Shown: positions 26,638-36,936, numbered from the stretch's first letter. The stretch: DNA of 64,000 nucleotides from Helicobacter sp. MIT 05-5294 (GCF_000765675.1 NZ_JRPA02000003.1:62001-126000); one strand, 5' to 3'. Notes: a model not told the origin generated them from the letters alone. Translations and numbers: made by a program.

Positions 26638-28104
26638 TTACGCTGCCATTGGAGTTGCATATTTGGGTTCGCTTTCAAGTTCCCGACTAGCAACAATGGT
26701 CATAATAATATTATAAACAAAGATGATAAAGCCTACAAAATACAATACTCCACCAATTGCCCTAATTGTAAAGTATGGCATCAACACGGTTACAGTATCA
26801 ATAAATGAATAAGCCAAGCTTCCAAACTCATCTGTTGCTCTCCACATCATACCTTGTGTGATTCCTGCAATCCACATACTTGAAAAATAAAGAATGATTG
26901 CGATAGTTTGCACCCAGAATTGAATATCCATTAATTTTTTAGAATAGATTTCTCGTTTAAACAATCTTGGTGTCACATGATAACAAGCTGCAATAATTGT
27001 AAATGAAACCCAACCTAATGCCGCATCATGAACATGCCCAATAATCCAATCTGTAAAGTGTGCCAAAGCATTTACGGATTTGATAGATTGAATCGGTCCT
27101 TCCAAAGTCGTTAGCATGTACCATGTAGAAGCTAAAAGTAAGAATTTAATCAATGGAGATTCTTTAAGCTGATGCCATTGTCCTTTCATAGTTAGAAGCA
27201 TATTTACTGCTGTTCCCCAAGAAGGCAAAATCAATACAACTGAAAAAATTGAACCCATTGTTTGCATCCAATCAGGAACTGTGGAATAAATAAGGTGGTG
27301 GCTTCCTGCCCAAATATAAACAAACATTAATCCCCAAAATGAGAATAAAGTCAATTTATAAGAGAAAATAGGCTGTCCGGATTCTTTTGGTAAGAAATAA
27401 TACATCACACCAATAATACCTGAAGTAAAGACGAAAGCAACCGCATTATGTCCAAACCACCATTGAACCATCGCATCGTTTGTCCCTGCGTACAAGGAAA
27501 TAGAATGCCAAATAGAGCCCACCCCGGAAACTAAGTAAGTTGGAATTGAAAGGTTGTTAAAAATATAAAGCGCGGAAATCGCTACAAATGTTGCAATAAA
27601 ATACCACAAACTAATATAGATAGTTTGTTCGCGTCTTACGCCCATTGAACCAAAGAGGCTAACCCCCCACAATACCCACACAACAACGACCAATAAGTCT
27701 AGGGGCCATACGAGTTCAGAATATTCTTTTGATTGGCTCATACCGGCAAACAAGCTGACAACTGCCAACGCCATTAGCACGATATAAACCCAAAAATGCA
27801 AATGCCCAATCACTTTTAAAAATGAATGCTCATTATAAGAAATTTTTAAAACTCTCTGTCCCAAATAATACCAGGCTGTCCAAATACCACTCAATGTAAA
27901 TCCATAAATGATTCCATTTGTGTGTAAAGGTCTCAAGCGTCCGAATGTCCCGAACTCACCGGCTAAATAATTAAGGTCTGGGAATGCCATTTGACAAGCT
28001 ATCACAACACCCAACAACAATCCAACAATACCAAATGCGATCGTTGCAAAAAGAAATAATTTTGCAATGGAGTAATCATACTCTAACGCAGGATTTGATT
28101 GCAT
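26638..28104 (-). CDS. ccoN: Cytochrome c oxidase cbb3-type, catalytic subunit I
   Basis: A 488-residue heme-copper oxidase with about 12 helices. Ligand motifs include RPLHTNGIIYGF (low-spin heme His), WWFGHNAVAFVFTSG (CuB His plus Tyr region) and SHHLIYS. HFTDWIIGHVHDAALGW supplies the later histidines. It reduces oxygen to water at high affinity, suiting microaerobic life. I chose the ATG at 28104 because AAGGAG lies six bases upstream; the longer frame adds ten residues unlike the family. Confidence 0.97.
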   Translation of the reverse strand: MQSNPALEYDYSIAKLFLFATIAFGIVGLLLGVVIACQMAFPDLNYLAGEFGTFGRLRPLHTNGIIYGFTLSGIWTAWYYLGQRVLKISYNEHSFLKVIGHLHFWVYIVLMALAVVSLFAGMSQSKEYSELVWPLDLLVVVVWVLWGVSLFGSMGVRREQTIYISLWYFIATFVAISALYIFNNLSIPTYLVSGVGSIWHSISLYAGTNDAMVQWWFGHNAVAFVFTSGIIGVMYYFLPKESGQPIFSYKLTLFSFWGLMFVYIWAGSHHLIYSTVPDWMQTMGSIFSVVLILPSWGTAVNMLLTMKGQWHQLKESPLIKFLLLASTWYMLTTLEGPIQSIKSVNALAHFTDWIIGHVHDAALGWVSFTIIAACYHVTPRLFKREIYSKKLMDIQFWVQTIAIILYFSSMWIAGITQGMMWRATDEFGSLAYSFIDTVTVLMPYFTIRAIGGVLYFVGFIIFVYNIIMTIVASRELESEPKYATPMAA

Positions 28105-28451
28105 ATTTGCTCCTTCCTCTAAGATTTCCCTCACAATAATGTTTATAGAGAATTTTGTATTTTATAAAAATCTGCATAATCATAAGCTTAAAATTAAACA
28201 AATAGTAAATGAAAGCTGATATTAAGCATAATTTCAGGAAATTTTCACACAACGAATTTTATGAAATTTTAGCCTTGAAAATCTGCTAAATCATTTTTGA
28301 TTTGGTTTTTAAGGATCTTGGATTCTGCATTCTATCTCGCAGAAAAGCACTCTGCAATGCAGAATCTCAAGGGATTCTTTAGAATTTAAGCTTCCAAAAA
28401 GCAAAACATAGCATTAAAATAGAGTTAAAAACACTACCAAAGAATCCCAAA
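28105..28451. other. Intergenic region upstream of ccoN with a long hairpin
   Basis: About 350 bases separate kdsD from ccoN. The cco promoter should lie between about 28105 and 28250, where the minus strand holds several TATAAA/TTATGATTAT-like boxes but no clear consensus. The only strong structure is a hairpin at 28317-28371, listed separately. I see no small gene. Confidence 0.45.
28317..28371 (-). terminator. Long nested hairpin downstream of kdsD
   Basis: CTTGGATTCTGCATT (28317-28331) pairs with AATGCAGAATCTCAAG (28356-28371) with one bulged base. Inside it, GCAGA pairs with TCTGC. This stable structure sits after the kdsD stop and could end that transcript or insulate the cco promoter. 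There is no clear T-run. Confidence 0.5.
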
Positions 28452-29393
28452 CTACACTCTACCGATTTCATAAAGCTGCACGACGCCTACAAGATGCCCA
28501 TTATCTTGGACAACTAATTCTTTGATTTTGTGTTCTAGCATTAGCGATTCTGCCTCTGTCGCCATTGTATCACTTGGAATCGTCTTAGGATTTTGCGTCA
28601 TAATCTCACACGCTGCGCTTTCAAACTTCTCCGCGCTCAAAGCTCTCCGCAAGTCCCCATCTGTAATGATTCCTAACAATTTATCATTTTCAACTACCAA
28701 GCACATACCGAGTTTTTTAGAAGTCATTTCAGAAATCAAATCTTTAAAAGGCGTATTTGGCGCAACAAGCGGTAGATTTTTGTTTATCATTATATCTTTG
28801 ACACGCGTTAGCAGTTTGCGCCCTAAACTCCCACCGGGGTGGAATAATGCAAAGTCTTCCGGCATAAACTTACGCGCACGCATTAAAGCCACTGCGATTG
28901 CATCTCCCATCGCAAGTGTTGCAGTTGTAGAGGAAGTTGGCGCAAGTTGCAAAGGACAAGCTTCTTTAGATACACTGACATTCAAAAAATAATCGCTTTC
29001 TTTCGCAAGTGTGGAATCCGCTTTGCCACTCATTGCGATTAAAGGAATCTTACGCATTTTGATAGAGGGAATCAAGCGCAAAATCTCTTCGCTTTCTCCG
29101 GAGTTTGAAATCGCAAGCAATGCATCTTCGCTTGTTAGCATACCCAAATCCCCATGCAACGCTTCTGCTGGGTGCAGAAAGAAACTAGGCGTTCCTGTGC
29201 TTGCTAGAGTTGCGGCAATCTTCGCCCCAATATGTCCAGATTTTCCCATACCGCTAATCACCAAACGCCCTTTAAGATTCAAAACTTTTGCAATCACCGC
29301 ATTAAATTCTTCTCCTACAAAAGATTTCAACCCCAAAATCGCGTCCGATTCCAAATCAAACACTTCTTTTGCTATGTTAGTCCAATCTTGCAT
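28452..29393 (-). CDS. kdsD: Arabinose-5-phosphate isomerase (KdsD/KpsF family)
   Basis: A 313-residue protein. The SIS sugar-isomerase domain (about 30-170) contains VISGMGKSGHIGAKIAATLA and HPAEALHGDLGML. HPGGSLGRKLLTRV links to two CBS domains (about 195-313). It converts ribulose-5-P to arabinose-5-P, the first step to KDO. It pairs functionally with kdsC at 3164-3658. H. pylori has a kpsF homologue. Confidence 0.93.
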   Translation of the reverse strand: MQDWTNIAKEVFDLESDAILGLKSFVGEEFNAVIAKVLNLKGRLVISGMGKSGHIGAKIAATLASTGTPSFFLHPAEALHGDLGMLTSEDALLAISNSGESEEILRLIPSIKMRKIPLIAMSGKADSTLAKESDYFLNVSVSKEACPLQLAPTSSTTATLAMGDAIAVALMRARKFMPEDFALFHPGGSLGRKLLTRVKDIMINKNLPLVAPNTPFKDLISEMTSKKLGMCLVVENDKLLGIITDGDLRRALSAEKFESAACEIMTQNPKTIPSDTMATEAESLMLEHKIKELVVQDNGHLVGVVQLYEIGRV

Positions 29394-29404
29394 TTTTCTC
29401 TCCT

Positions 29405-30706
29405 CTACAATAAAATCGCGCCAATCGTTCCACCAATAATCAATGAGGTATTATACATTAAAAAAGTTGGCACACAAGTATCCCAAATATGATTGTGTTG
29501 CTTATCTGCATTTAATCCCGCAGTAGGTCCTAAAGTGCTATCACTTGCGGGGCTTCCTGCATCACCTAATGCACCTGCGATTCCAACTAGCAGAATAATT
29601 GCAGCAGGTGAAAAACCAAGCGCAGTCCCAAGCGGACAATAGATTGCCGCGATAATTGGAATCGTCCCAAAAGAGGTGCCAATCCCCATTGTAACCAATA
29701 ATCCCACAAGCAACATCATCAAAGCTCCACCTAATTTTCCCCCCGCAAGAGTTGCAACATATTCTACGAGCGAATGGATTGCTCCTGTTTCTTTCAAAAC
29801 CGCGCCAAATCCCGCAGCAACCAACATCACAAAAGCAATGAACGCCATCATCTTAAAGCCATTTTCTACGACTTCATCAATCTCACCCCAAGCGATTCCG
29901 CCAAGCAATACCATTACAAGGATTCCACACAATCCTCCAAGAGGCAATGAGCCAAGCCAAAGCTGCACACCAAAAGCCACAATCGCGCCCAACAATACCG
30001 CAAAGTCTTTGCGTTGCATACGAGGGGATTCCAGCATTGCAAGAGAAGTTTCATCAAGATAAGTGTTTTGATACTCACGCGGCTTACGATAAAACACAAA
30101 AATCGCCAAAAGCAAACCTACAAGCATACTCAATCCCCCAATCCACATTACGCTTGATACATCTGCCGCGCTGACAATAACCCCATTTTGGTTTAGTTGG
30201 TCGCGCAAAATATTATGAAAAATCAAACCAAATCCAACACTAAAACTCACATAAGGAGCTTTTAAACCAAAAGTAAGTGCACAAGCAACCGCGCGTCTAT
30301 CAATTTTTAAGCGATTCATTAAAGGCAACAAAGGCGGAATCAGAATCGGAATAAATGCAATATGCACAGGAATGAGATTCTGCGAAAAACAAGCAAAAAA
30401 AGCAATGGAAAGACAAAACATTAGGCGACGATTGCGCACGAATCTAGCAATATAGGCAATTAGAATCGCAGTAAGATTTGTCCTTGCAATCGCGCTTGCA
30501 AGTGCACCAAGTAAAATATAGCTCAACGCGGTTTCAAGATTCCCCGCCATTCCAGAAATCAACAAACTAATGCTTTTCTCTAGACCAATTCCCCCAAGCA
30601 CTCCCGCAACCAAAGCAGAAATTAGAATCGCAAGAAGCACATTAAGACGACTTAAACACAGCACTCCCATCAAAAAAATGGACACAACAACAGGATTGGT
30701 TAGCAT
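29405..30706 (-). CDS. Na+/H+ antiporter family protein (NhaC-like)
   Basis: A 433-residue protein with about 11-12 helices. The repeat segments NLIPVHIAFIPILIPPLLPL and MGIGTSFGTIPIIAAIYCPL, plus GDAGSPASDSTLGPT, match the Na_H_antiporter/NhaC-type family. It would exchange cations or carry a related substrate such as amino or organic acids; the substrate is uncertain. It lies 11 bases upstream of kdsD. Confidence 0.8.
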   Translation of the reverse strand: MLTNPVVVSIFLMGVLCLSRLNVLLAILISALVAGVLGGIGLEKSISLLISGMAGNLETALSYILLGALASAIARTNLTAILIAYIARFVRNRRLMFCLSIAFFACFSQNLIPVHIAFIPILIPPLLPLMNRLKIDRRAVACALTFGLKAPYVSFSVGFGLIFHNILRDQLNQNGVIVSAADVSSVMWIGGLSMLVGLLLAIFVFYRKPREYQNTYLDETSLAMLESPRMQRKDFAVLLGAIVAFGVQLWLGSLPLGGLCGILVMVLLGGIAWGEIDEVVENGFKMMAFIAFVMLVAAGFGAVLKETGAIHSLVEYVATLAGGKLGGALMMLLVGLLVTMGIGTSFGTIPIIAAIYCPLGTALGFSPAAIILLVGIAGALGDAGSPASDSTLGPTAGLNADKQHNHIWDTCVPTFLMYNTSLIIGGTIGAILL

Positions 30707-30761
30707 TGATTGCCTTTGTGAAAATTTTAAAAGGGAATTTTACTTAATATAGACTTAAAAA

Positions 30762-31925
30762 CTAGCAAGGATTCTTTGAATTTAGAATCGCGTGTGAATT
30801 AGGATTCCAAAACACAAAATCCCCCAAGTTTTTTTGTAAATAATTCTTCACCACATCGCATTTAACTTTAAACAAGAAAAAAACTCTTTTATCAAGTCTT
30901 GCCGCACTTTCCATAGATTCAAGATTCCCCATACCTTTTGCCAAAATCAAATCAGCTTGTTCGTAGAGATTCCTTGCATTACTAGAAGCGAAAGATTTTA
31001 TAAAGCCCGGACTCATCACTCCACTATCCACGACTTCTGCGAGATGAAAAATTGCAGAATCCGTGTTTTTTAAATCCACCAAAGTAATATCGTTGATGAT
31101 TTCTGCCCCACGAACGAAATAAAAAATCTTCAGTTTCGGATAGAGTGCCTTAAGCACACAAATCAAAACCTCATCAAACTCATTTTCTCCTGCATTATCT
31201 CCTATAATTATGAGATTCTTAGCCTTTTCTAAACCGCACATAAAAGATTCTAAATCAAAAACAGCAAAGGGAGATTGTAGAATCTTTTGTGCCTGTTCTT
31301 CTAGGCTAAACTGCGTTTGTGCGCCATAATCTAAGACATTCCCAAGCACACAAATCCGAATCGCAAATTCCAAAACTTCCCTTGCTTTAGCGTTATTTTG
31401 CAATTTATCTTGCAGGGATTCTAAGAATTGCTGTTTGTAAAGTCTTGCTTTGTCAATACTTTGTTTTTTGATTTGCGCATAAGGTGCAGAGGTATTTAAT
31501 GCCTTACAAATCTCATCATATACGAGGACTGCTAACATTGTCGGGGGAATCTCAAAATCATTTTCTTCCAAATCTTCTTCCCATTTCTCATCGGGAATTT
31601 GATATTTAGGATTCTTTGGAATCTCGTGCTTAGAAGAAGTCAATGAGATTGCGTATTGGGTTTCAAAAAACTCCCGCAGCAAATCTTGCAATCTTCTCTT
31701 ATCCTTTGGTGTCAATGTGTAATTTTCATTATGCGCGTCTTGGAATCTCAACTCTTGAAAATCCTCCAAGTTTTCAAAAATAGCTTTGACTGCCTCACGC
31801 GCTTTTTGTTCCATTTCAAAGGAATCTTGCAGATTCTTATCAGATTGTTTGCATAGGATTCTTGCAGTAGATTGTGCTTGTTTTAGCAAACATTCTAAAC
31901 ACTCATAAGTTAAGTAAATCTTCAA
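30762..31925 (-). CDS. DUF89/ARMT1-family metal-dependent phosphatase
   Basis: A 387-residue protein with a Cys pair near the start (YECLECLLKQA). The DUF89 motifs are IIGDNAGENEFDEVLICV (about residues 236-253), VVDSGVMSPGF and ILAKGMGNLESM, with a late KVKCDVVKNYL. DUF89 proteins are damage-control phosphatases acting on reactive sugar phosphates or phosphopantetheine-type metabolites. The start codon appears to be TTG next to AAAGGA. Confidence 0.82.
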   Translation of the reverse strand: MKIYLTYECLECLLKQAQSTARILCKQSDKNLQDSFEMEQKAREAVKAIFENLEDFQELRFQDAHNENYTLTPKDKRRLQDLLREFFETQYAISLTSSKHEIPKNPKYQIPDEKWEEDLEENDFEIPPTMLAVLVYDEICKALNTSAPYAQIKKQSIDKARLYKQQFLESLQDKLQNNAKAREVLEFAIRICVLGNVLDYGAQTQFSLEEQAQKILQSPFAVFDLESFMCGLEKAKNLIIIGDNAGENEFDEVLICVLKALYPKLKIFYFVRGAEIINDITLVDLKNTDSAIFHLAEVVDSGVMSPGFIKSFASSNARNLYEQADLILAKGMGNLESMESAARLDKRVFFLFKVKCDVVKNYLQKNLGDFVFWNPNSHAILNSKNPC

Positions 31926-31939
31926 TCCTTTACAGACTT

Positions 31940-32476
31940 TTAAGGCTTTGGCAAATCCTCTTGCACAGCACCTTGTTCTTCACCGGATTCCTTAGCCTTA
32001 GCGTCAATCGCCCTACCCCACATCAGCTTATATTTGCGTTTCAAGAAATCAATCTCTTCTTGCGCTGCACGCAGTTGTTCTCGCAGAATCGCAATCGTCT
32101 TTTTGTCATCTTCATAGACTTCTTGTGTATTAAAAAGCGCGTCTTTTAGAAATTGGTTTTCGTTCTTGACGCTTGAAATCGTCTCTTCTTTAGAACTCAC
32201 TACTTTTTCGTGCAAACTTAAAATAGTGCCGATAGTTTTCTCCACGAATCCACTATCCACCGCGCTACTTACAGCCGTATCTCCTTGCACCATCACTGCG
32301 CCACCGCTTGTAATGCCACTTTTAACCAAAGCTTGTGTTCCACTTCCTGCGTCAATGAAAAACTGCCCATTTTCTTGTTTGCTTTTGAGTGTCCCATTTG
32401 CCACCATTTCTAGCACTTTTTCCTTTTCTAACTGCGCCAATTTCATAAACTCATCTATTATGACCCAAGTTTCCAT
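31940..32476 (-). CDS. DUF3972-type coiled-coil protein
   Basis: A 178-residue soluble protein starting METWVIIDEFMKLAQLEKEK. The N-terminus resembles a small DNA-binding-like helical domain (VLEMVANGTLKSKQENGQFF). The C-terminal half is a coiled coil with alternating charged residues. This pattern fits the DUF3972 family of Campylobacter and Helicobacter. The ATG at 32476 has AAGG upstream and overlaps the purE stop region. Function unknown. Confidence 0.68.
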   Translation of the reverse strand: METWVIIDEFMKLAQLEKEKVLEMVANGTLKSKQENGQFFIDAGSGTQALVKSGITSGGAVMVQGDTAVSSAVDSGFVEKTIGTILSLHEKVVSSKEETISSVKNENQFLKDALFNTQEVYEDDKKTIAILREQLRAAQEEIDFLKRKYKLMWGRAIDAKAKESGEEQGAVQEDLPKP

Positions 32477-32478
32477 TA

Positions 32479-32979
32479 TCAAGCCTTTAAAATCACTTCA
32501 ATATCACTAGAATCCAATTCTACATTTTTGGCTTTCATCACACGATCTTCTTTGAGTTTTCCGCCCAATTCTGCATCACTTAGTGCCAAGATTTGCATTG
32601 CGAGATACGCGCTATTGACTGCGCCTGTCTTGCCCAAAGCCACCGTAGCAACAGGCATACCAGAGGGCATTTGAACGGTGGAAAGCAACGCATCAAGCCC
32701 CTCTAATGCGCCTCCTTTAAGTGGCACGCCAATTACGGGTTTCGTTGTCATGGAAGCAACAGCTCCTGCTAAATGTGCTGCCATACCTGCTGCTGCGATA
32801 AACACTTTCGCGCCTTTTTGTTCGGCATTTTGGACATATTCTTTCGTGCGATTAGGGCTTCTGTGCGCGGAGCTAATAATCACTTCATAAGCGACATCAA
32901 ACTTCTTAAGAACCTTAATACACTCACTCATTACTTCATAATCACTCTTACTTCCCATTAAAATTGCTACAAATTCCAT
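32479..32979 (-). CDS. purE: N5-carboxyaminoimidazole ribonucleotide mutase
   Basis: A 166-residue PurE. It begins MEFVAILMGSKSDYEVMSEC and contains SAHRSPNRTKEYVQNAEQKG, with the catalytic SAHR motif, and VPLKGGALEGLDALLS. It converts N5-CAIR to CAIR in purine synthesis. I chose the ATG at 32979, five bases after AAGGAG; the longer frame adds 43 hydrophobic residues that overlap the upstream membrane-protein gene and are not part of PurE. Confidence 0.94.
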   Translation of the reverse strand: MEFVAILMGSKSDYEVMSECIKVLKKFDVAYEVIISSAHRSPNRTKEYVQNAEQKGAKVFIAAAGMAAHLAGAVASMTTKPVIGVPLKGGALEGLDALLSTVQMPSGMPVATVALGKTGAVNSAYLAMQILALSDAELGGKLKEDRVMKAKNVELDSSDIEVILKA

Positions 32980-32990
32980 CATTTCTCCTT

Positions 32991-33176
32991 TTATAATGCT
33001 GATAGCGAAAGCCCAAGCCCTAATAAAAATCCGCCTACTAAAGTGAATAAAAATAAATAAAAAAACAAATAAATAAAAGTCGGCATTAAAACAAGCCACC
33101 AAGACCATTGAATCTTATCTGCCAATTTTAACCCGATAAAAAGAAGTTGCAACAGCATTAAAAACCAAGCAAACAT
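32991..33176 (-). CDS. Small two-helix membrane protein (Fragile-X-F/Tmemb_185A-like)
   Basis: A 61-residue hydrophobic protein with two predicted helices. The segment LKLADKIQWSWWLVLMPTFI resembles the short Fragile-X-F type membrane proteins, whose hallmark is a DW/QW-SWWWVL-x-P motif. The ATG overlaps the stop of the CNNM gene, and AAAGGA lies six bases upstream. Function unknown. Confidence 0.65.
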   Translation of the reverse strand: MFAWFLMLLQLLFIGLKLADKIQWSWWLVLMPTFIYLFFYLFLFTLVGGFLLGLGLSLSAL

Positions 33177-34495
33177 CACGATTCCTTTGAAGTTTTTCTT
33201 GTAGCTCTCAACCGCACGATTCTCGCGCCTTGTGTCGCCAACACTTCATATTCACAATATTCATCACTAATCATATCTCCCACCACAGGCATACGCTCCA
33301 ACAAATTAAACACATATCCTCCAATGGTTACTTGTTCGGTATCTTTTTCAAACTCAATCCCCAATATATCCGCCACACGCTCCAAATCCAACATACCATC
33401 AAAAGAATAGGAATCCTCATCTATTTTGTGATAGTCCTCGCTTTTTTTGTCGTGTTCGTCGCTAATATCGCCAATGACTTCTTCTAAAATATCTTCCATT
33501 GTGAGCAATCCCGCTGTCCCGCCATATTCATCTACAACAAGCGCAGTATGGATTTGACGACGATTCATTTGAATCAAGATATTAGAGATAGAAGCACTCT
33601 CTGGCACGATGATAATCTCTCGAATCAGACTTTCTAAATCTTTGGAAGAATTTTCGCTTAGCATTGTTTCAAGCAAATCACGCAAATGCACCATTCCGAT
33701 GATATTATCCTTGCCCTCTTTACAATAAGGATAACGCGTGTGTTTTGTAGAAGTTACGATTTTCATATTTTCTTCATAAGTATTATCATCATACAAGCAA
33801 ATCATATCTTTTCTGGGCGTCATAATCTCCTTTGCCATCGTATCAGAAAAGCTCACGGCATTTTGGATAATCTCATTTTCTATTGTATCCAAATAGCCTC
33901 CTTTAAGGCTTTCTCCTACGATGATTCTAAGTTCTTCTTCAGAATGCGCGTTTTCTTCTCCCTCACTTGCGGGTTTAATGCCCATTTTGTGCAAAGAAAA
34001 AATAGCAAGATAATCAAAAATGCGAATCAATGGGAAGAAAAGAATCCAAAACATATGCAAAGGCTTCGCGACAAACAAAACAGCTTTTTCGGCTTTGGCA
34101 ATCGCGACAGATTTAGGAATCAACTCACCGGCTACAACATGCAAAAGCGTAATCAAACTAAAAGCAATCACAAAGCTCACCGAATGAAGCAATACAGGAT
34201 TATCTCCCAAAAAATATTTAAAAGAACCTTCAAGCAAACGCGCAATCGCGGGTTCTCCTACCCAACCTAATCCCAAAGAAGAAAGTGTAATGCCGAGTTG
34301 CGTTGCAGAAAGATAAGAATCTAATTTTCCTGTAATCTTAAGAGCTAGTTTTGCGCTTGGCACTTCGCGTTTGCTTAATTCTTCTAGGCGGGAGCGACGA
34401 ATCTTGACGATTGCAAATTCAGAAAGCACAAAAAAACCATTTAATAGCACCAAAAACAATGCAAAAAGAGCCAAAAGAAACGACTCGGTATCCAA
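33176..34495 (-). CDS. CNNM/CorC-HlyC family transporter-like protein
   Basis: A 439-residue protein. A DUF21 membrane domain (about residues 1-190) with [20 protein letters not shown] is followed by a CBS pair (about 205-330), including [13 protein letters not shown] and [22 protein letters not shown]-terminal CorC/HlyC domain (about 350-430) follows. These proteins are linked to Mg2+/Co2+ homeostasis and resistance. The start is TTG with GGAG upstream. Confidence 0.88.
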   Translation of the reverse strand: MDTESFLLALFALFLVLLNGFFVLSEFAIVKIRRSRLEELSKREVPSAKLALKITGKLDSYLSATQLGITLSSLGLGWVGEPAIARLLEGSFKYFLGDNPVLLHSVSFVIAFSLITLLHVVAGELIPKSVAIAKAEKAVLFVAKPLHMFWILFFPLIRIFDYLAIFSLHKMGIKPASEGEENAHSEEELRIIVGESLKGGYLDTIENEIIQNAVSFSDTMAKEIMTPRKDMICLYDDNTYEENMKIVTSTKHTRYPYCKEGKDNIIGMVHLRDLLETMLSENSSKDLESLIREIIIVPESASISNILIQMNRRQIHTALVVDEYGGTAGLLTMEDILEEVIGDISDEHDKKSEDYHKIDEDSYSFDGMLDLERVADILGIEFEKDTEQVTIGGYVFNLLERMPVVGDMISDEYCEYEVLATQGARIVRLRATRKTSKES

Positions 34496-34628
34496 AAAAA
34501 CTCCTTTAAAAATGGAAAAATAGAAAATTTTGCAATTTTAGCATAATTTTTTTAACGAAAGAAAACTTTATCTTCAATCCATCTTTTTTAATCTTATTTC
34601 ACTTTTCATCACTTTTTAGTTTTAAGCC

Positions 34629-35573
34629 TTATATTTCACATTTTCTCGCGTTATTTTGAGATTCTGCCTCTTCGTTTTCTCCCTCTAACTCGCGGATAAA
34701 CACCTCATCAACGCCCCTACTCAAGCTCATACCAAAAAGCAGAATCGCCCATGAGAGATACACCCAAATAAACAAAAATAGCAAAATACTAAGCGAACCA
34801 TAAAGCGTCAAATAGGCTTTGTTATAAAACACATAATACACAAATCCCCATTTACAAATAGACCATAAAAGCGCAGTAATAAGGGAGCTTGTCAGAGTGT
34901 TTTTGTTGCTAATTTTCGTATTTGCGGAGATTTTAAAAAGCATAAAAAACACCGCCCACACAACCAAATAAGGAATCAGTTGAAAAAACCAAGCAATATA
35001 GGTGCTAAAGCCGATTTCTTGCAAATACGCATAGGCTTTCGCGCTTAGATAAATAGAAAACAAAATCCCCAATGGAAAAAGCGTCATACAAGTCCAATAT
35101 ACCGAGATAGAATCCCAAAAACCACGCGCTTTAGAATGAAAAATTTTCCCAGCAATATCTTGATAGTTTTTGAAAAACAAAATAGAAGTAATAAACGCGT
35201 AGAGGAATCCCATTCCGCCAAGCTTTGTAGAGTTTTGCAAAAAGCTATCCATATAGTTTAAAAACACATCAGAATGCGTAGGAATGAAATTTGCAATGAT
35301 CAGATTCTTAAAACTCTCCAAATATTCCTTAAACTCCGGCATTGCCGCGACGAGAGAAAAAATAATCAACAGCATAGGAAGAAGCGCGAAAATCGTATAA
35401 AAACTAAGAGAAGAGGCAAAATACAGCAAATCACCCTTTAAAAATACATACAAATACCGCACAAGAAACCAAAGCTTCTTGCCAATACCCTCCAGCCACT
35501 CTGTGCCAAACCACTCCAATAAACGCGAAATTTTGCTGCCTTTTTCGTTGATTTCTTCGTGTTGCGATTCCAC
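34629..35573 (-). CDS. YihY/BrkB family inner-membrane protein
   Basis: A 314-residue protein with about six helices. The family signature region LYFASSLSFYTIFALLPMLL (about residues 50-69) is present, along with LLFLFIWVYLSWAILLFGM near 260-278. The YihY/BrkB family is uncharacterised despite the name virulence factor BrkB. The start codon appears to be GTG. It is followed by bioB on the same strand after 85 bases. Confidence 0.85.
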   Translation of the reverse strand: MESQHEEINEKGSKISRLLEWFGTEWLEGIGKKLWFLVRYLYVFLKGDLLYFASSLSFYTIFALLPMLLIIFSLVAAMPEFKEYLESFKNLIIANFIPTHSDVFLNYMDSFLQNSTKLGGMGFLYAFITSILFFKNYQDIAGKIFHSKARGFWDSISVYWTCMTLFPLGILFSIYLSAKAYAYLQEIGFSTYIAWFFQLIPYLVVWAVFFMLFKISANTKISNKNTLTSSLITALLWSICKWGFVYYVFYNKAYLTLYGSLSILLFLFIWVYLSWAILLFGMSLSRGVDEVFIRELEGENEEAESQNNARKCEI

Positions 35574-35658
35574 TGCTATCCTTTTGTTATTAATCCATCA
35601 AAACCGATGATTCCGCCATTACAAGTAAAAACATCTACAACACCACAATAATAAAATT

Positions 35659-36498
35659 TTACTCACAGCTTGTTGCGATTTCATATCCATAGGACTTAAT
35701 GCGCTCCACTTCGTCTTTTGGGGTATTGCCCTTAGTTGTCAGATAATCCCCCAAGACCACTGCATTAATCCCGCATTCAAACAGCATTTTTTGGTTATCT
35801 CCAAACACTCGCTCCCTCCCTCCAGCAATCATTAATCGCGCATTAGGCAAATACTCACGCGCCAACTTTACGCATTCTAAGGCTTCTTCTTGGCTTAGAA
35901 TCTCTTGGCTTAGAGGCAATGCAGGATTAGGGATAAAAAAATTAATCGGCGTGGTGTGTGGGTTTAATGTGCGCAAAGCAGAGAGTAAATCTATCCTATC
36001 TTGCCAACTCTCACCAAGCCCAAAGATTCCACCACTACACAATCCAAGCCCAGCTTTTAGGGCATTTTCATTCGTCTCATACCGCTCCGCAAAACTATGC
36101 GTAGTGCAAATTTTAGGAAAGAAATTTTGGCTTGTCTCTAAATTATGATTATAACTCGCGATTCCAGCTTTCTTTAGCTCCATCAGCGATTCAACACTCG
36201 CGATTCCACTACAACCAATCAAATGCAAATGCAATCCGCTTTTTACGATTTCACGCGCCGCCTCTGCGATATATTCTGTTCTCTTGCTATCAAGATTACG
36301 TCCGCTTGTAACAAGACAGAATCCAAGCGCACCATTTTCACTCGCCCTTTTGGCTTCTTCTAGGATTTGAGGAATAGGCTTGTATTTATAGCGGTCTATG
36401 TCTGCATTATACTTCGCACTCTGTGTGCAATACGCACAATCTTCGGCACAACTTCCACTTGAAACATTGCAGATTGTGCATAAAAAAATCGGACTCAT
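35659..36498 (-). CDS. bioB: Biotin synthase
   Basis: A 279-residue radical SAM enzyme. The [4Fe-4S] motif is CAEDCAYCTQS (about residues 17-27). LCTICNVSSGSCAEDC and CSGGIFGLGESWQDRI are typical of BioB. ARLMIAGGRERVF provides the Arg that binds the second cluster. It is short at the N-terminus compared with E. coli BioB but normal for this phylum. It inserts sulfur into dethiobiotin. Its ATG overlaps the preceding stop by four bases. Confidence 0.95.
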   Translation of the reverse strand: MSPIFLCTICNVSSGSCAEDCAYCTQSAKYNADIDRYKYKPIPQILEEAKRASENGALGFCLVTSGRNLDSKRTEYIAEAAREIVKSGLHLHLIGCSGIASVESLMELKKAGIASYNHNLETSQNFFPKICTTHSFAERYETNENALKAGLGLCSGGIFGLGESWQDRIDLLSALRTLNPHTTPINFFIPNPALPLSQEILSQEEALECVKLAREYLPNARLMIAGGRERVFGDNQKMLFECGINAVVLGDYLTTKGNTPKDEVERIKSYGYEIATSCE

Positions 36499-36902
36499 TT
36501 GGATTCCTTGAGGACTTCTTCGCGTCCATCAAAACTTTGAATCTTAATGCTAGGATTCTTAAAATAAAATACTTCAAACTCCGGATTTTGTGGCGTTTGG
36601 CAGATTTGCTTAACCAAAGGATATTTTGCAAACATTGCCTCTTTAACAGCAAGATTGTCTTCAAACACAATCTCCGCGCGGATTCTAATCCAAGTGCCGA
36701 CATTATCATAAGCGCAAAGCTCCACATTTGGAAAGCTTTGAATATGCTTAAACAAGCCTTTTTTATTAGAAGTGCAAGAATAAAGCTTCCCTCCATAAAA
36801 CAAAGGAGACTGAATCGGGCGCACACGCGGATTTCCACATGTGCCTTTAGTCGCCAAAAATCCTACATTTTTATCCAAAAATTCTAAAACTTCTTGTGTC
36901 AT
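36495..36902 (-). CDS. PNPOx-like flavin-binding protein
   Basis: A 135-residue split-barrel protein. NPRVRPIQSPLFYGGKLYSC and NKKGLFKHIQSFPNVELCAY fit the pyridoxamine 5'-phosphate oxidase-like family, which binds FMN or heme-breakdown products. The true substrate is unknown. It is cotranscribed with bioB, whose start it overlaps. Confidence 0.8.
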   Translation of the reverse strand: MTQEVLEFLDKNVGFLATKGTCGNPRVRPIQSPLFYGGKLYSCTSNKKGLFKHIQSFPNVELCAYDNVGTWIRIRAEIVFEDNLAVKEAMFAKYPLVKQICQTPQNPEFEVFYFKNPSIKIQSFDGREEVLKESK

Positions 36903-36936
36903 TTGATTCCTTTTTGTTTTAAGATTTTAATTCCCC

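Noticed and set aside
33686-34270. Plus-strand open frame of 194 residues opposite the CNNM gene
   Set aside because: It lies wholly within a well-supported minus-strand gene, and its sequence is Ile/His/Phe-rich without family features.
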